Both the position numbers and the translations under genes were made by a program. Positions 29,697 through 38,983 of a DNA stretch of 64,000 bases are shown piece by piece; positions within the stretch are counted from its first letter, which is position 1, and each line of letters opens with the position of its first letter. A model generated the notes under the pieces. The model made no database searches. It saw only the letters and a program-made list of their open reading frames with translations, and had not been told where the DNA came from. The DNA lies in contig NZ_QRGA01000026.1 in assembly GCF_003367175.1 (NCBI RefSeq), forward strand, positions 1-64,000, read 5' to 3'. The DNA comes from Trinickia dinghuensis. GTDB taxonomy: Bacteria; Pseudomonadota; Gammaproteobacteria; Burkholderiales; Burkholderiaceae.

Positions 29697-30992
29697 GTGG
29701 ACCAAATTCCCTTGTGGGCGCAAATCGGCGCCGTTTTCGTCCTGCTGCTTTTCTCAGGCTTTTTCTCGATTTCGGAAACGGCGATGATGTCGCTCAACCG
29801 GCACCGGTTGAAATATCTCGTCGGCAAAGGCGCATTCGGCGCGAAGACCACCCAGGGCCTGCTCGCCCGCACCGATCAGCTGCTCAGCGTCGTACTCATC
29901 GGCAATAACCTGCTGAACACGATCATCCCGGTGCTGACGACGTCGATCGCGCTGCGTACGTTCGGCCGCGACAACCTCGTGCTGTCGATCGCCACGGGCA
30001 TCGTCGCATTCCTCATCATCGTCTTCGCGGAAATCACGCCGAAGATCGTCGGCGCAACGTATCCCGAGAAAATCGCGCTCCCCGCCAGCTTCGTCATCGC
30101 GCCGCTGATGCGCGTGCTCAAGCCGATCGTCTGGTTCGTGAACCTGTTCTCGAATGCGATCCTGCTCGTGCTGCACATCAACACGAAGGGTGGCCGCGAG
30201 CAGCGGCTGACCACCGAAGAGCTGCGTGCGATCGTGCTCGAATCGGGCAGCTTCATGCCGACCAAGCACCGCAGCATCTTGCTCAACCTATTCGATCTCG
30301 AAAACATCTCGGTCGAAGACGTCATGATCCCGCGCCGCCGCATCGAAGCGCTCGATCTCGACGCGCCGTTCGAGGACATCCTCCGTCAGCTCGAAACGTG
30401 CTACCACAACAAGCTGATCGTCTATCAGGGCGACATCGATCGCGTAATCGGCGTCCTGCACGTCCGTAAGACGCTCGCCGCCCTGCATAACCAGGAACTC
30501 ACGCTCGACACGCTGCGCGAACTGCTGACCGATCCCTACTTCGTGCCGTCTGGCACGCCCGTCTCCCAGCAATTGCAATACTTTCAGGAAACCCGGCATC
30601 GCACGGCGCTCGTCGTCAACGAATACGGCGAACTCGAGGGGCTCGTCACGCCCGAAGACATCATCGAGGAATTGATCGGCGAGTTCACGACGTCGATTCC
30701 CCGCGGCGCCGGCACGCGCAAGGGCTGGAGCGAGAGCGGCGACTGCATCGTCGCCGGCAGCATGCCGCTGCGCGAGTTGAACCGCTGGCTGCAACTGGCC
30801 TTGCCGACCGACGGTCCGAAAACGCTGAACGGTCTCATCCTCGAGACGCTCGAGGAAATCCCCGAAGGCGACGTGTGTCTGCAAATCCGCGACGTGCAGC
30901 TCGAAGTGCTGCAAAGCGACGATCAAGCCGTGCGGACCGTGAAGCTGTTCAAGCCGCGCGCCCGTGCCACGTCGAAGTCCTCGCAGGGTTAG
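29697..30992 (+). CDS. HlyC/CorC-family CNNM/CBS membrane protein
   Basis: 431 residues. An N-terminal DUF21/CNNM domain with three to four TM segments (SGFFSISETAMMSLNRHRL is the family hallmark), two CBS domains (about 200-320; MIPRRRIEALD, PSGTPVSQQLQ) and a C-terminal CorC_HlyC domain. Related proteins act in Mg/Co efflux or tolerance; the true role is uncertain. The start is GTG 29697 without a clear SD; no upstream ATG gives the family N-terminus. A TATATT at 29654-29659 is a possible -10. Confidence 0.87.
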   Translation: MDQIPLWAQIGAVFVLLLFSGFFSISETAMMSLNRHRLKYLVGKGAFGAKTTQGLLARTDQLLSVVLIGNNLLNTIIPVLTTSIALRTFGRDNLVLSIATGIVAFLIIVFAEITPKIVGATYPEKIALPASFVIAPLMRVLKPIVWFVNLFSNAILLVLHINTKGGREQRLTTEELRAIVLESGSFMPTKHRSILLNLFDLENISVEDVMIPRRRIEALDLDAPFEDILRQLETCYHNKLIVYQGDIDRVIGVLHVRKTLAALHNQELTLDTLRELLTDPYFVPSGTPVSQQLQYFQETRHRTALVVNEYGELEGLVTPEDIIEELIGEFTTSIPRGAGTRKGWSESGDCIVAGSMPLRELNRWLQLALPTDGPKTLNGLILETLEEIPEGDVCLQIRDVQLEVLQSDDQAVRTVKLFKPRARATSKSSQG

Positions 30993-31052
30993 CCGCAAGG
31001 CCTCGAAAGGGTAGGCCGACCGGCCGAATAGTGCGCGGAGCAGGCGCGGGCG

Positions 31053-32315
31053 ATGATCGCTTCATCGCGTTTCACGACGGCGCAACGCCGCTCTCCAATG
31101 CCTGCTCTTTCATCGTTTTCTCCGCGCGGCGAGCCCGGGCCGCCCGACGACGGGCCCGCCGCCCGGCTCTTTGCCGCCACGCTCGATCAAGCGGCGCGAC
31201 GCGGCGCCTCCGACATCCACGTCGAACCGACCGAGCACGGTTGGCGCATTCGCTTACGCGTGGACGGTGTGCTGCACGAAATGCCGAGCCCGCCTTCGCA
31301 TTTGCGCGACGCGTTCGTCACGCGCGTGAAGGTGCTCGCCCGTCTGGACATTGCCGAGCGGCGCGTCCCGCAAGACGGCCGCTTGCGGCTCGCGGTCGCG
31401 CCGGGGAAAGTGGAGGACTACCGCGTGAACGCGCTGCCGACCGTACACGGGGAAAAACTCGCGCTACGGCGCCTCGAGGCCCTGCCGTCCGATTTGTCGC
31501 TTGCATCGCTCGGCTTGGACGAGCGGCAAAGACTGCTCGTCCAAGCCGAGATTCGCGCGCCGCATGGCCTCGTGCTCGTCACCGGGCCGACCGGCAGCGG
31601 CAAAACGCTTTCGCTCTATGCGTTCCTGCAGATGCTGAACGATCGCTCGCGCAACATTTGCACGGTCGAGGATCCGGCCGAAATACAACTCGCGGGCGTC
31701 AATCAGGTCAACGTCCGCGAGAAGACGGGTCTCACGTTCGCGGCCGCATTGCGCGCGCTGCTGCGGCAGGACCCCGACGTCATCATGATCGGCGAAATTC
31801 GCGATGCCGAAACGGCGGACGTCGCATTGAAGGCCGCACAGACGGGACATCTCGTGCTGGCGACGCTGCATACGAACGACGCACCGAGTGCTGTTGGGCG
31901 CCTGCTCGATATCGGCGCGGCGCCGTACAACCTCGCCGCCGCGCTGAGGCTCGTCACGGCGCAGCGGCTCGTGAGGCGCTTGTGCACCTGCTGCCGAACG
32001 CCGGCACCGATGTCGCCCACAGCCCTCTCGGCCGCCGGATTCGCCGTCGAACGGCCATCCGCTTGGACACCCTACGCGGCATGCGGATGTCCCGCGTGCC
32101 ACGGCGCAGGCTATCGCGGGCGCATCGGCGTGCACCAAGTCATGAGCATGTCGCCGGCCCTACGCGAACTCGTGAACGCCAGGGCAAGCGGGCAGGCCAT
32201 CGCGGAGCAAGCGAAGGCCGACGGTGCCGCATCCCTACGCGAGGCAGCACTCGCGCTCGTACGTGCGGGGACGACGAGCTTGGCCGAGGCTATCGCGGCC
32301 ACGGATGCCGCATGA
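31053..32315 (+). CDS. pilB: GspE/PilB-type secretion/pilus ATPase (short form)
   Basis: 420-residue AAA+-like ATPase that powers type IV pilus or type II secretion assembly. Walker A GPTGSGKT (178-185), Asp-box region around TVEDPAE, Walker B GEIRD (247-251), His box TLHTND, and a metal-binding cysteine cluster (C311/C313/C314 and C344/C346/C349). It lacks most of the N-terminal regulatory domain of the usual 560-residue PilB. The stop overlaps the pilC start by ATGA. PilB versus GspE cannot be settled from sequence. Confidence 0.87.
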   Translation: MIASSRFTTAQRRSPMPALSSFSPRGEPGPPDDGPAARLFAATLDQAARRGASDIHVEPTEHGWRIRLRVDGVLHEMPSPPSHLRDAFVTRVKVLARLDIAERRVPQDGRLRLAVAPGKVEDYRVNALPTVHGEKLALRRLEALPSDLSLASLGLDERQRLLVQAEIRAPHGLVLVTGPTGSGKTLSLYAFLQMLNDRSRNICTVEDPAEIQLAGVNQVNVREKTGLTFAAALRALLRQDPDVIMIGEIRDAETADVALKAAQTGHLVLATLHTNDAPSAVGRLLDIGAAPYNLAAALRLVTAQRLVRRLCTCCRTPAPMSPTALSAAGFAVERPSAWTPYAACGCPACHGAGYRGRIGVHQVMSMSPALRELVNARASGQAIAEQAKADGAASLREAALALVRAGTTSLAEAIAATDAA

Positions 32316-33376
32316 GCGTCGGCGGCACCGGCAAGCCGCCGAGAACGCGCGCGCGCGACGTGACCGCGTTTACGCGGCAGCTGACGGGCCTGCTGAACGC
32401 GGGCCTCGCGCTCGTGCAGGCACTCGAGCTGATCGCGCACACGGCACGGCGCGATGCGATGCCGCACGTCGCCGGCGGACTGGCTCGGCGTATCGCGGGC
32501 GGAGAGCCGTTCGCGTCGGCGCTCGCGGCCTATCCGGCACAGTTCGACCGGCTCTACCGCGAGCTGTCGACGATCGGCGAAGCAACGGGGACGCTCGCAC
32601 TCGTGCTCGCGCGCATCGTCGAGCATCGGGAGCGCGCCGCCGTTCAGCGCGGCAAGCTTCGTACGGCGCTTGCTTATCCCTGTGCCGTTTTGCTGCTGGC
32701 CGTCGCGGTGACGGCTGCCCTGCTCGCGTTCGTCGTGCCCACCTTCCAGCAGGTCTTCGACAGCTTCGGGGCCGCACTGCCGGCTCCGACGCGCGCCGTG
32801 ATCGCGATGTCGAAGCTGCTGCTGCATTGGGGCCCGGCTTCGTTGGCTGCATTCGGCGGGCTATGGCTCGCCCTGCCCCGCCTCGTTCGACACGCGCCGC
32901 GCGCGCGTGCGGCGCTCGACCGCGCACTGCTTGCGATCCCCGCGGCCGGCGCGCTCGTGCGAACCGTCGCGGCGGCTCGCTGGGCGCGAGCGCTCGGCAC
33001 GCTGCTCGCGGCGGGCACGCCGCTCGCCGACGCCCTGCGCGCGCTATCGCAGGTGACGGGCAACACCGTATTCGACGCGGCGAGCGCGCGGATCGAAGTC
33101 CGGTTGCGGCGCGGCGAGCGGCTCGCCCACGCGATGCGGGCCGTCGGCTGCTTTCCGGCGGAGTTCGTCGAACCCATCGCCGTCGCGGAGGAGTCGAGCG
33201 CACTCGACACGATGCTGCTCGACTGCGCGGCGCTCGCCGAACGGGACGCCGACGAAAAACTCGCACTGGCCTGCGCGTGTGCCGAGCCGCTCGTCGTGAT
33301 CGTGCTGGGGCTAGCCGTCGGTGCGCTCGTCATCGCGCTCTATCTGCCCGTCATCGAATTGGGCAACGTGGTGTAG
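32312..33376 (+). CDS. pilC: GspF/PilC-type inner-membrane assembly protein
   Basis: 354 residues with two GspF domains (about 15-135 and 220-345), each ending in membrane segments (ALAYPCAVLLLAVAVTAALL; CAEPLVVIVLGLAVGALVI). It is the platform that the ATPase acts on. Its ATG overlaps the ATPase stop by ATGA and the prepilin peptidase starts one base after its stop, so the three form an operon. The usual length is about 405 residues; the N-terminus is short. Confidence 0.9.
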   Translation: MSVGGTGKPPRTRARDVTAFTRQLTGLLNAGLALVQALELIAHTARRDAMPHVAGGLARRIAGGEPFASALAAYPAQFDRLYRELSTIGEATGTLALVLARIVEHRERAAVQRGKLRTALAYPCAVLLLAVAVTAALLAFVVPTFQQVFDSFGAALPAPTRAVIAMSKLLLHWGPASLAAFGGLWLALPRLVRHAPRARAALDRALLAIPAAGALVRTVAAARWARALGTLLAAGTPLADALRALSQVTGNTVFDAASARIEVRLRRGERLAHAMRAVGCFPAEFVEPIAVAEESSALDTMLLDCAALAERDADEKLALACACAEPLVVIVLGLAVGALVIALYLPVIELGNVV

Positions 33377-33377
33377 C

Positions 33378-34328
33378 ATGCCCCCCATTCGCCACTCGGC
33401 CATGATCACGACTTCCTCCGTGTACGCTTCCTTTCTCAGCGACCCGCTCGCGCGTCTCACCTTCGGCATCGGCACCGCCTTCGGCGCGTTGCCGCCGGCA
33501 TGGCAGTTCGGCTTCGCGATCGCATTCGGCCTGGCTATCGGCAGCTTCGTCAACGTGGTGGCGCACCGGTTGCCGGTCATGCTCGAGCGCGCGTGGCGTC
33601 TCGAGATCAGCGAGGCAACCGGCCACGCCGCGGGGCCGGAAGAACTCCCGGCGCGCTACAACCTGTGCGTGCCGCGCAGCGCCTGCCCGCACTGCGGCCA
33701 CGTACTGCGCGCGCACGAGAACATTCCCGTCCTCAGCTACGCCTTACTGCGCGGCCGCTGCTCGTCGTGCCGAGCGCCGATCGGGCTGCGCTATCCGCTC
33801 GTCGAGCTCGCGGGCGCGGTATTGGCGGCAGCCGCACTGGCCGTCTACGGCCCAACGGGCGAGGGGCTCGCCGCATTCGGATTCACCGCGGCCCTGCTTG
33901 CGATGAGCGCCATCGACGCCGAAACGCGCTTGCTGCCCGATTCCCTGACGCTGCCGCTGCTGTGGGCGGGCCTCATCGTCAATTTCGACGATACTTTCAC
34001 GACACTGCACTCGGCTGTCGCGGGCGCGATCGCGGGCTATCTTTTCTTGTGGTGCATCTACTGGCTGTTTCGGTTCGCGCGCGGCGTCGAGGGCATGGGA
34101 TATGGCGACTTCAAGCTGCTCGCGGCGCTAGGCGCGTGGCTCGGATGGGCTGCCTTGCCGCAAATCGTGATGATTGCGGCCGTCACGGGCGCCGGTGCCG
34201 GCCTGCTCGCCATGTGGTCGGGGCGCTTGCGCCTCGAAGAGCCGTTGCCGTTCGGCCCGTTCCTCGCGCTCGGCGGCGTCGTCACGCTGTTCGGCGGCAC
34301 GCCGTTCTTTCATCTGCTCGGGGGCTAG
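33378..34328 (+). CDS. pilD: Prepilin peptidase / N-methyltransferase PilD
   Basis: 316-residue polytopic aspartic protease that cleaves and N-methylates type IV prepilins and pseudopilins. The cytoplasmic loop has the zinc cysteines CPHCG and CSSCR; the catalytic Asp residues are in [14 protein letters not shown] and [13 protein letters not shown] 33378 or 33402 are both possible starts; neither has a strong SD and coupling with pilC is likely. It ends 4 bases before coaE. Confidence 0.94.
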   Translation: MPPIRHSAMITTSSVYASFLSDPLARLTFGIGTAFGALPPAWQFGFAIAFGLAIGSFVNVVAHRLPVMLERAWRLEISEATGHAAGPEELPARYNLCVPRSACPHCGHVLRAHENIPVLSYALLRGRCSSCRAPIGLRYPLVELAGAVLAAAALAVYGPTGEGLAAFGFTAALLAMSAIDAETRLLPDSLTLPLLWAGLIVNFDDTFTTLHSAVAGAIAGYLFLWCIYWLFRFARGVEGMGYGDFKLLAALGAWLGWAALPQIVMIAAVTGAGAGLLAMWSGRLRLEEPLPFGPFLALGGVVTLFGGTPFFHLLGG

Positions 34329-34332
34329 CGAT

Positions 34333-34959
34333 ATGTTCGCCGTCGGACTCACAGGCGGAATCGGCAGCGGCAAGACCACCGTCGCCGATCTGTTCGCCGC
34401 GCAAGGCGCAGCCGTCGTCGATACCGACGTCATCGCGCACCGCGTCACGGCACCGGGCGGCGCGGCAATGCCGCTCATCGAGCAGGCATTCGGCCCGCGG
34501 TTCGTCGCCCCCGACGGTTCGCTCGATCGCGCGAAGATGCGGGCCCTCGTGTTCTCGGACGATGCGGCCAAGGCTCGACTCGAAGCGATCACCCACCCGC
34601 TCATTCGATCCGAAACCGAGCGCGAACGCGAAGCGGCGCAGGGCCCCTATGTCGTCATCGTCGTGCCGCTCCTGGTCGAGTCGGGCACTTGGACGTCGCG
34701 CGTCGATCGCGTGCTCGTCGTCGACTGCGACGTCGAGACGCAAATCGCACGCGTGATCCGCCGCAACGCGTTTGCGCGCGAACAAGTGCTGGCGATCATC
34801 GCCCGCCAAGCCACGCGCGAGGCGCGCCTCGCCGCGGCGGACGACGTCGTCGTCAACGACGGCACGCCCCTCGAGGCGCTGGCACGGGAAGTGCGGCGCC
34901 TGCATCGGCACTATCTAGCACTTTCGGGCGGCGCGGCGCCCGGAAAACGCGAACCGTAA
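34333..34959 (+). CDS. coaE: Dephospho-CoA kinase
   Basis: 208 residues. P-loop [12 protein letters not shown] at the N-terminus, the substrate-binding DTDVIAH and the lid region with RVIRRN. It phosphorylates dephospho-CoA in the last step of CoA synthesis. Its place after pilD and before zapD and yacG is a widely conserved proteobacterial order. Confidence 0.96.
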   Translation: MFAVGLTGGIGSGKTTVADLFAAQGAAVVDTDVIAHRVTAPGGAAMPLIEQAFGPRFVAPDGSLDRAKMRALVFSDDAAKARLEAITHPLIRSETEREREAAQGPYVVIVVPLLVESGTWTSRVDRVLVVDCDVETQIARVIRRNAFAREQVLAIIARQATREARLAAADDVVVNDGTPLEALAREVRRLHRHYLALSGGAAPGKREP

Positions 34960-35071
34960 GGCGCCCGGCGAGTCGAATCGCAAGATGTCGCACAAGCTGC
35001 GCAAATGACCGTATACATTCGCAGAACGTTCGATTCGAAGAAAAAGCTGTAAAAAGTGCCCGATTCCTTGA

Positions 35072-35898
<827 letters not shown>

Positions 35899-36036
35899 TT
35901 GAGCGCATGGCGTGCGCGTGCCTCGCCAAAGGGGGGCACAGCGCGCACCGATCCACCCACCACAATGCTAGAAATTCGCCGCCGGCCAGGGGTGTTCCAA
36001 GCGGCTCGCGGCGGCCTAATACGATTGCCTGACAGT

Positions 36037-36228
36037 ATGGTTACCGTTGTCAAATGCCCGACTTGCGGAAAAGATGTCCGCTGGACGCCCGAGAACCGAT
36101 TCCGCCCCTTCTGCTCGGAGCGATGCAAACAGATGGATCTGGGCGCATGGGCCAATGAGAAGTACCGGATCGGCAGCACCGACGAAGAACCGCCGTCGGA
36201 CGACGACAAGCACGGCGATCTGAATTGA
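36037..36228 (+). CDS. yacG: DNA gyrase inhibitor YacG
   Basis: 63 residues with the zinc-binding CPTCG and CSERCK pairs and an acidic tail (DEEPPSDDD). YacG binds GyrB and blocks gyrase. ATG 36037 is chosen because the family begins right before the first CxxC; longer in-frame starts have no homologous look. It ends the coaE-zapD-yacG block. Confidence 0.94.
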   Translation: MVTVVKCPTCGKDVRWTPENRFRPFCSERCKQMDLGAWANEKYRIGSTDEEPPSDDDKHGDLN

Positions 36229-36311
36229 CCGCAAGCGTAAGCGGGACCAGGATCGGGATGGGTCCCTCCCCCGTTGAATCGACCGGCCGGGCCGCTCGAT
36301 CGCCGGCCCCG

Positions 36312-36749
36312 TCAGTCGGCGGCCAGTAGCTCCAGCACGGGAATGGCCGCGGGCAGCAGCGGCGCCACTTGCACCGGCAGATGCTCCCAACTGAACGCCT
36401 GGCCTTCACGGCCGTGCAGCTCGCCCGTCCATCCTGTCACCTTGCAAAAGTGCAGGCGCACGTAGGCGTGCGGATAGTCGTGCTCGAGCGTGTGCCAACG
36501 ATGGCAATCCGTGAGCACGATGCCGAGTTCCTCGTGCAGCTCACGCGCCAGCGCCGCTTCGACGGTCTCGCCCGCCTCGAGCTTGCCGCCCGGAAACTCC
36601 CAGTACCCTTCGTACGGCTTCCCGGCCGGCCGCTGCGCGAGCAAGTACCGCCCATCGGGACTCACGAGCACACCCACCGCCACTTCGGTAACGGGGCGCC
36701 CGGTCGGCGAGCGGTCAGCGGCATCGAGGCCGCTGGATTTCGCCGTCAT
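36312..36749 (-). CDS. mutT: MutT-type Nudix hydrolase (8-oxo-dGTP diphosphatase-like)
   Basis: 145 residues. The Nudix box is GGKLEAGE...REL.EELG (54-76), preceded by the MutT-like RPAGKPYEGYWEFPGGK. It would clear oxidised dGTP; MutT versus a related Nudix enzyme is not certain. The ATG overlaps the DUF815 ATPase stop by ATGA, so both are translated from one message. Confidence 0.85.
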   Translation of the reverse strand: MTAKSSGLDAADRSPTGRPVTEVAVGVLVSPDGRYLLAQRPAGKPYEGYWEFPGGKLEAGETVEAALARELHEELGIVLTDCHRWHTLEHDYPHAYVRLHFCKVTGWTGELHGREGQAFSWEHLPVQVAPLLPAAIPVLELLAAD

Positions 36750-37615
36750 GCCGCAGCCCTGCGGCCCGACCAATCGCGAGCGAATTGCCAAGCCACACGG
36801 CCCGAGCGCGACCCACGCTCCAGCGCCCAAACGAGCGCATCGCCGCGCGCGTTCGCGACGTCGTCGTCGCCGCATCCGAAATGGCGCAGCCAGTGGCCGA
36901 CGATAGCGAGATAGTCGTCCTGCTTGAACGGATAGAAGCTCACCCACAGCCCGAAGCGCTCGGAAAGCGAGATTTTCTCTTCGACGACCTCGCCGGGATG
37001 GATCTCGCCGTCGGACGTGTGCTTGTACGACTCGTTGTCGCTCATGTACTCGGGCAGCAGATGGCGGCGGTTCGACGTCGCGTAGATCAGGACGTTGTCG
37101 GACTGTGCCGAGACCGAGCCGTCGAGCGCGACCTTCAGCGCCTTGTAGCCCGATTCGCCCTCCTCGAACGAAAGATCGTCGCAAAACACGATGAAGCGCT
37201 CGGGCCTCGACGCGATGAGTTCGGTAATGTCGCCCAGATCGTGCAGATCGTCCTTGTCGACTTCGATCAGCCGCAGGCCATCCTTCGCATGGGCGTTCAG
37301 GCAGGCCTTGATCAGCGACGATTTGCCGGTTCCCCGCGCGCCCGTCAGCAACACGTTGTTCGCCGGGCGCTTGTTCACGAATTGGCGCGTGTTCTGCTCG
37401 ATCAAGTCCTTTTGGCGATCGATGTTCTGCAGGTCGGCAAGCGTGATCGCCGAGACGGCCGGCACCGGCTGCAGATAGCCGCGGCCCTGGCGCTTGCGCC
37501 AGCGAAACGCGACGGCCGCGGACCAATCGATGTCGGGCGCCGCCGGCGGCAGCATGCCTTCGAGACGGCCGAGCAGTGCCTCGGCGCGGGTCAGAAACTG
37601 TTCGAGTTTGTCCAT
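36746..37615 (-). CDS. DUF815 AAA-type ATP-binding protein
   Basis: 289 residues. Walker A GARGTGKSS (92-100), Walker B IVFCDDLSF and an ATSNRRHLLPEYM sensor segment. DUF815 proteins are widespread in proteobacteria, often next to mutT-type Nudix genes, and have no established function. It lies between argJ (96-base gap) and mutT (ATGA overlap). Confidence 0.9.
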   Translation of the reverse strand: MDKLEQFLTRAEALLGRLEGMLPPAAPDIDWSAAVAFRWRKRQGRGYLQPVPAVSAITLADLQNIDRQKDLIEQNTRQFVNKRPANNVLLTGARGTGKSSLIKACLNAHAKDGLRLIEVDKDDLHDLGDITELIASRPERFIVFCDDLSFEEGESGYKALKVALDGSVSAQSDNVLIYATSNRRHLLPEYMSDNESYKHTSDGEIHPGEVVEEKISLSERFGLWVSFYPFKQDDYLAIVGHWLRHFGCGDDDVANARGDALVWALERGSRSGRVAWQFARDWSGRRAAA

Positions 37616-37678
37616 GGGCGATGAGCGTTGGAAAGCATCGGGCGCCGCGGCGGACAGCGCGGTGCGATCGAAGTGCGC

Positions 37679-37702
37679 CGCGGCCGCAATGAAGCGGCCG
37701 CG
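37679..37702. terminator. Hairpin between argJ and DUF815 gene
   Basis: Perfect 9-bp stem cgcggccgc / gcggccgcg with loop aatgaa, just past the argJ stop. No T run follows on the - strand, so it may be an RNA-stability hairpin. Confidence 0.4.
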
Positions 37703-37711
37703 TGCGTCAAG

Positions 37712-38959
37712 TCAAGAGCGGTAGTCGGCGTTGATCGACACGTAGTCGTGCGATAGATCGCAAGTCCAGATCGTTGCCTGCGCCGGGCCGCGGCCGAGCA
37801 GCACGCGAATCGTGATTTCGCTCTCCTTCATCACGCGCTGGCCGTCTTCTTCGCGATAGGCGGGGTGACGCCCACCGGCCGTCGCGACGTGAACGTCCCC
37901 GAGATAGAGGTCGATCTTCGAGACGTCGAGATCGGCGATGCCGGCATAGCCGATCGCGGCCAAGATACGGCCGAGGTTCGGATCGGAAGCGTAGAACGCG
38001 GTCTTCACGAGCGGCGAGTGGCCGATCGCGTAGGCGACTTGGCGGCATTCGCCTTCGTCCGCGCCGCCTTCGACTTGCACGGTCATGAACTTGGTCGCAC
38101 CCTCGCCGTCGCGCACGATCAGCTGAGCCAGCGTTTGAGCCTGGCGCACCACGGCATCGCGCAGCGCCGCGTAGGCGGCCGTGCCGGTGGAGGTGATCGC
38201 CGGCAGGCTCGACTTGCCCGTGGCGATGAGGATGAACGAGTCGTTCGTCGAAGTATCGCCGTCGATCGTGATGCAATTGAACGAGCGGTTTGCGACGTCT
38301 TTGACGAGCGTGTCGAGCACGTCCTGGGCGACGGCCGCATCGAACGCGAGAAAGCCGAGCATCGTCGCCATGTTCGGCTTGATCATGCCGGCGCCCTTGC
38401 TGACGCCCGTGAGCGTGACCGTATGCCCGTCGATCGTCACTTGGGCCGACGTGGCCTTGGGCAGCGTATCCGTCGTCATGATCGCCTGCGCCGCTTCGTG
38501 CCAATGCGCGGCCGCGCGAGATTCGAGCGCGGCGGGCAAGCCGGCCTTGAGCCGATCGATCGGCAGCGGCTCGAGAATCACGCCCGTCGAAAACGGCAGC
38601 ACCTGTTCCGGCGCGATACCGGCCAGGCGGGCCAATTCGGCGCAAGTCTCGCGCGCATGGGCAAGACCCGGCTCGCCCGTGCCCGCATTGGCATTACCCG
38701 TGTTGACGACGAGCGCGCGAATGCTCTTTGCGCCGTTCGAGGCGCTTGCCTGAGCGAGATGCTCGCGGCAGACCGTCACGGGTGCGGCGCAGAAACGGTT
38801 CGACGTGAACACGCCCGCCACCGTCGCCCCTTCGTCGACGGAAACGACGAGGACGTCCTTGCGGTTCGGCTTGCGAATGTTCGCCTCGGCAAAGCCGAGC
38901 GTCACGCCGGCGACGGGATGAAGTTGCGCGGGATCGATCGAAGGAAAATTGACGGCCAT
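37712..38959 (-). CDS. argJ: Bifunctional ornithine acetyltransferase / N-acetylglutamate synthase
   Basis: 415 residues. ArgJ moves acetyl between N-acetylornithine and glutamate in the arginine cycle. It cuts itself at an Ala-Thr bond; here A198-T199 in [10 protein letters not shown], with T199 as the nucleophile of the beta chain. An oxyanion-type STGVILE segment lies before it. ATG 38959 follows the secA stop by 24 bases. Confidence 0.96.
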   Translation of the reverse strand: MAVNFPSIDPAQLHPVAGVTLGFAEANIRKPNRKDVLVVSVDEGATVAGVFTSNRFCAAPVTVCREHLAQASASNGAKSIRALVVNTGNANAGTGEPGLAHARETCAELARLAGIAPEQVLPFSTGVILEPLPIDRLKAGLPAALESRAAAHWHEAAQAIMTTDTLPKATSAQVTIDGHTVTLTGVSKGAGMIKPNMATMLGFLAFDAAVAQDVLDTLVKDVANRSFNCITIDGDTSTNDSFILIATGKSSLPAITSTGTAAYAALRDAVVRQAQTLAQLIVRDGEGATKFMTVQVEGGADEGECRQVAYAIGHSPLVKTAFYASDPNLGRILAAIGYAGIADLDVSKIDLYLGDVHVATAGGRHPAYREEDGQRVMKESEITIRVLLGRGPAQATIWTCDLSHDYVSINADYRS

Positions 38960-38983
38960 GGTCGTGGGTGAGTTCGGATCGGG

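Noticed and set aside
36243-36266. gggacc / ggtccc hairpin between yacG and mutT as terminator
   Set aside because: Only a 6-bp stem with a 12-base loop and no T run on either strand.
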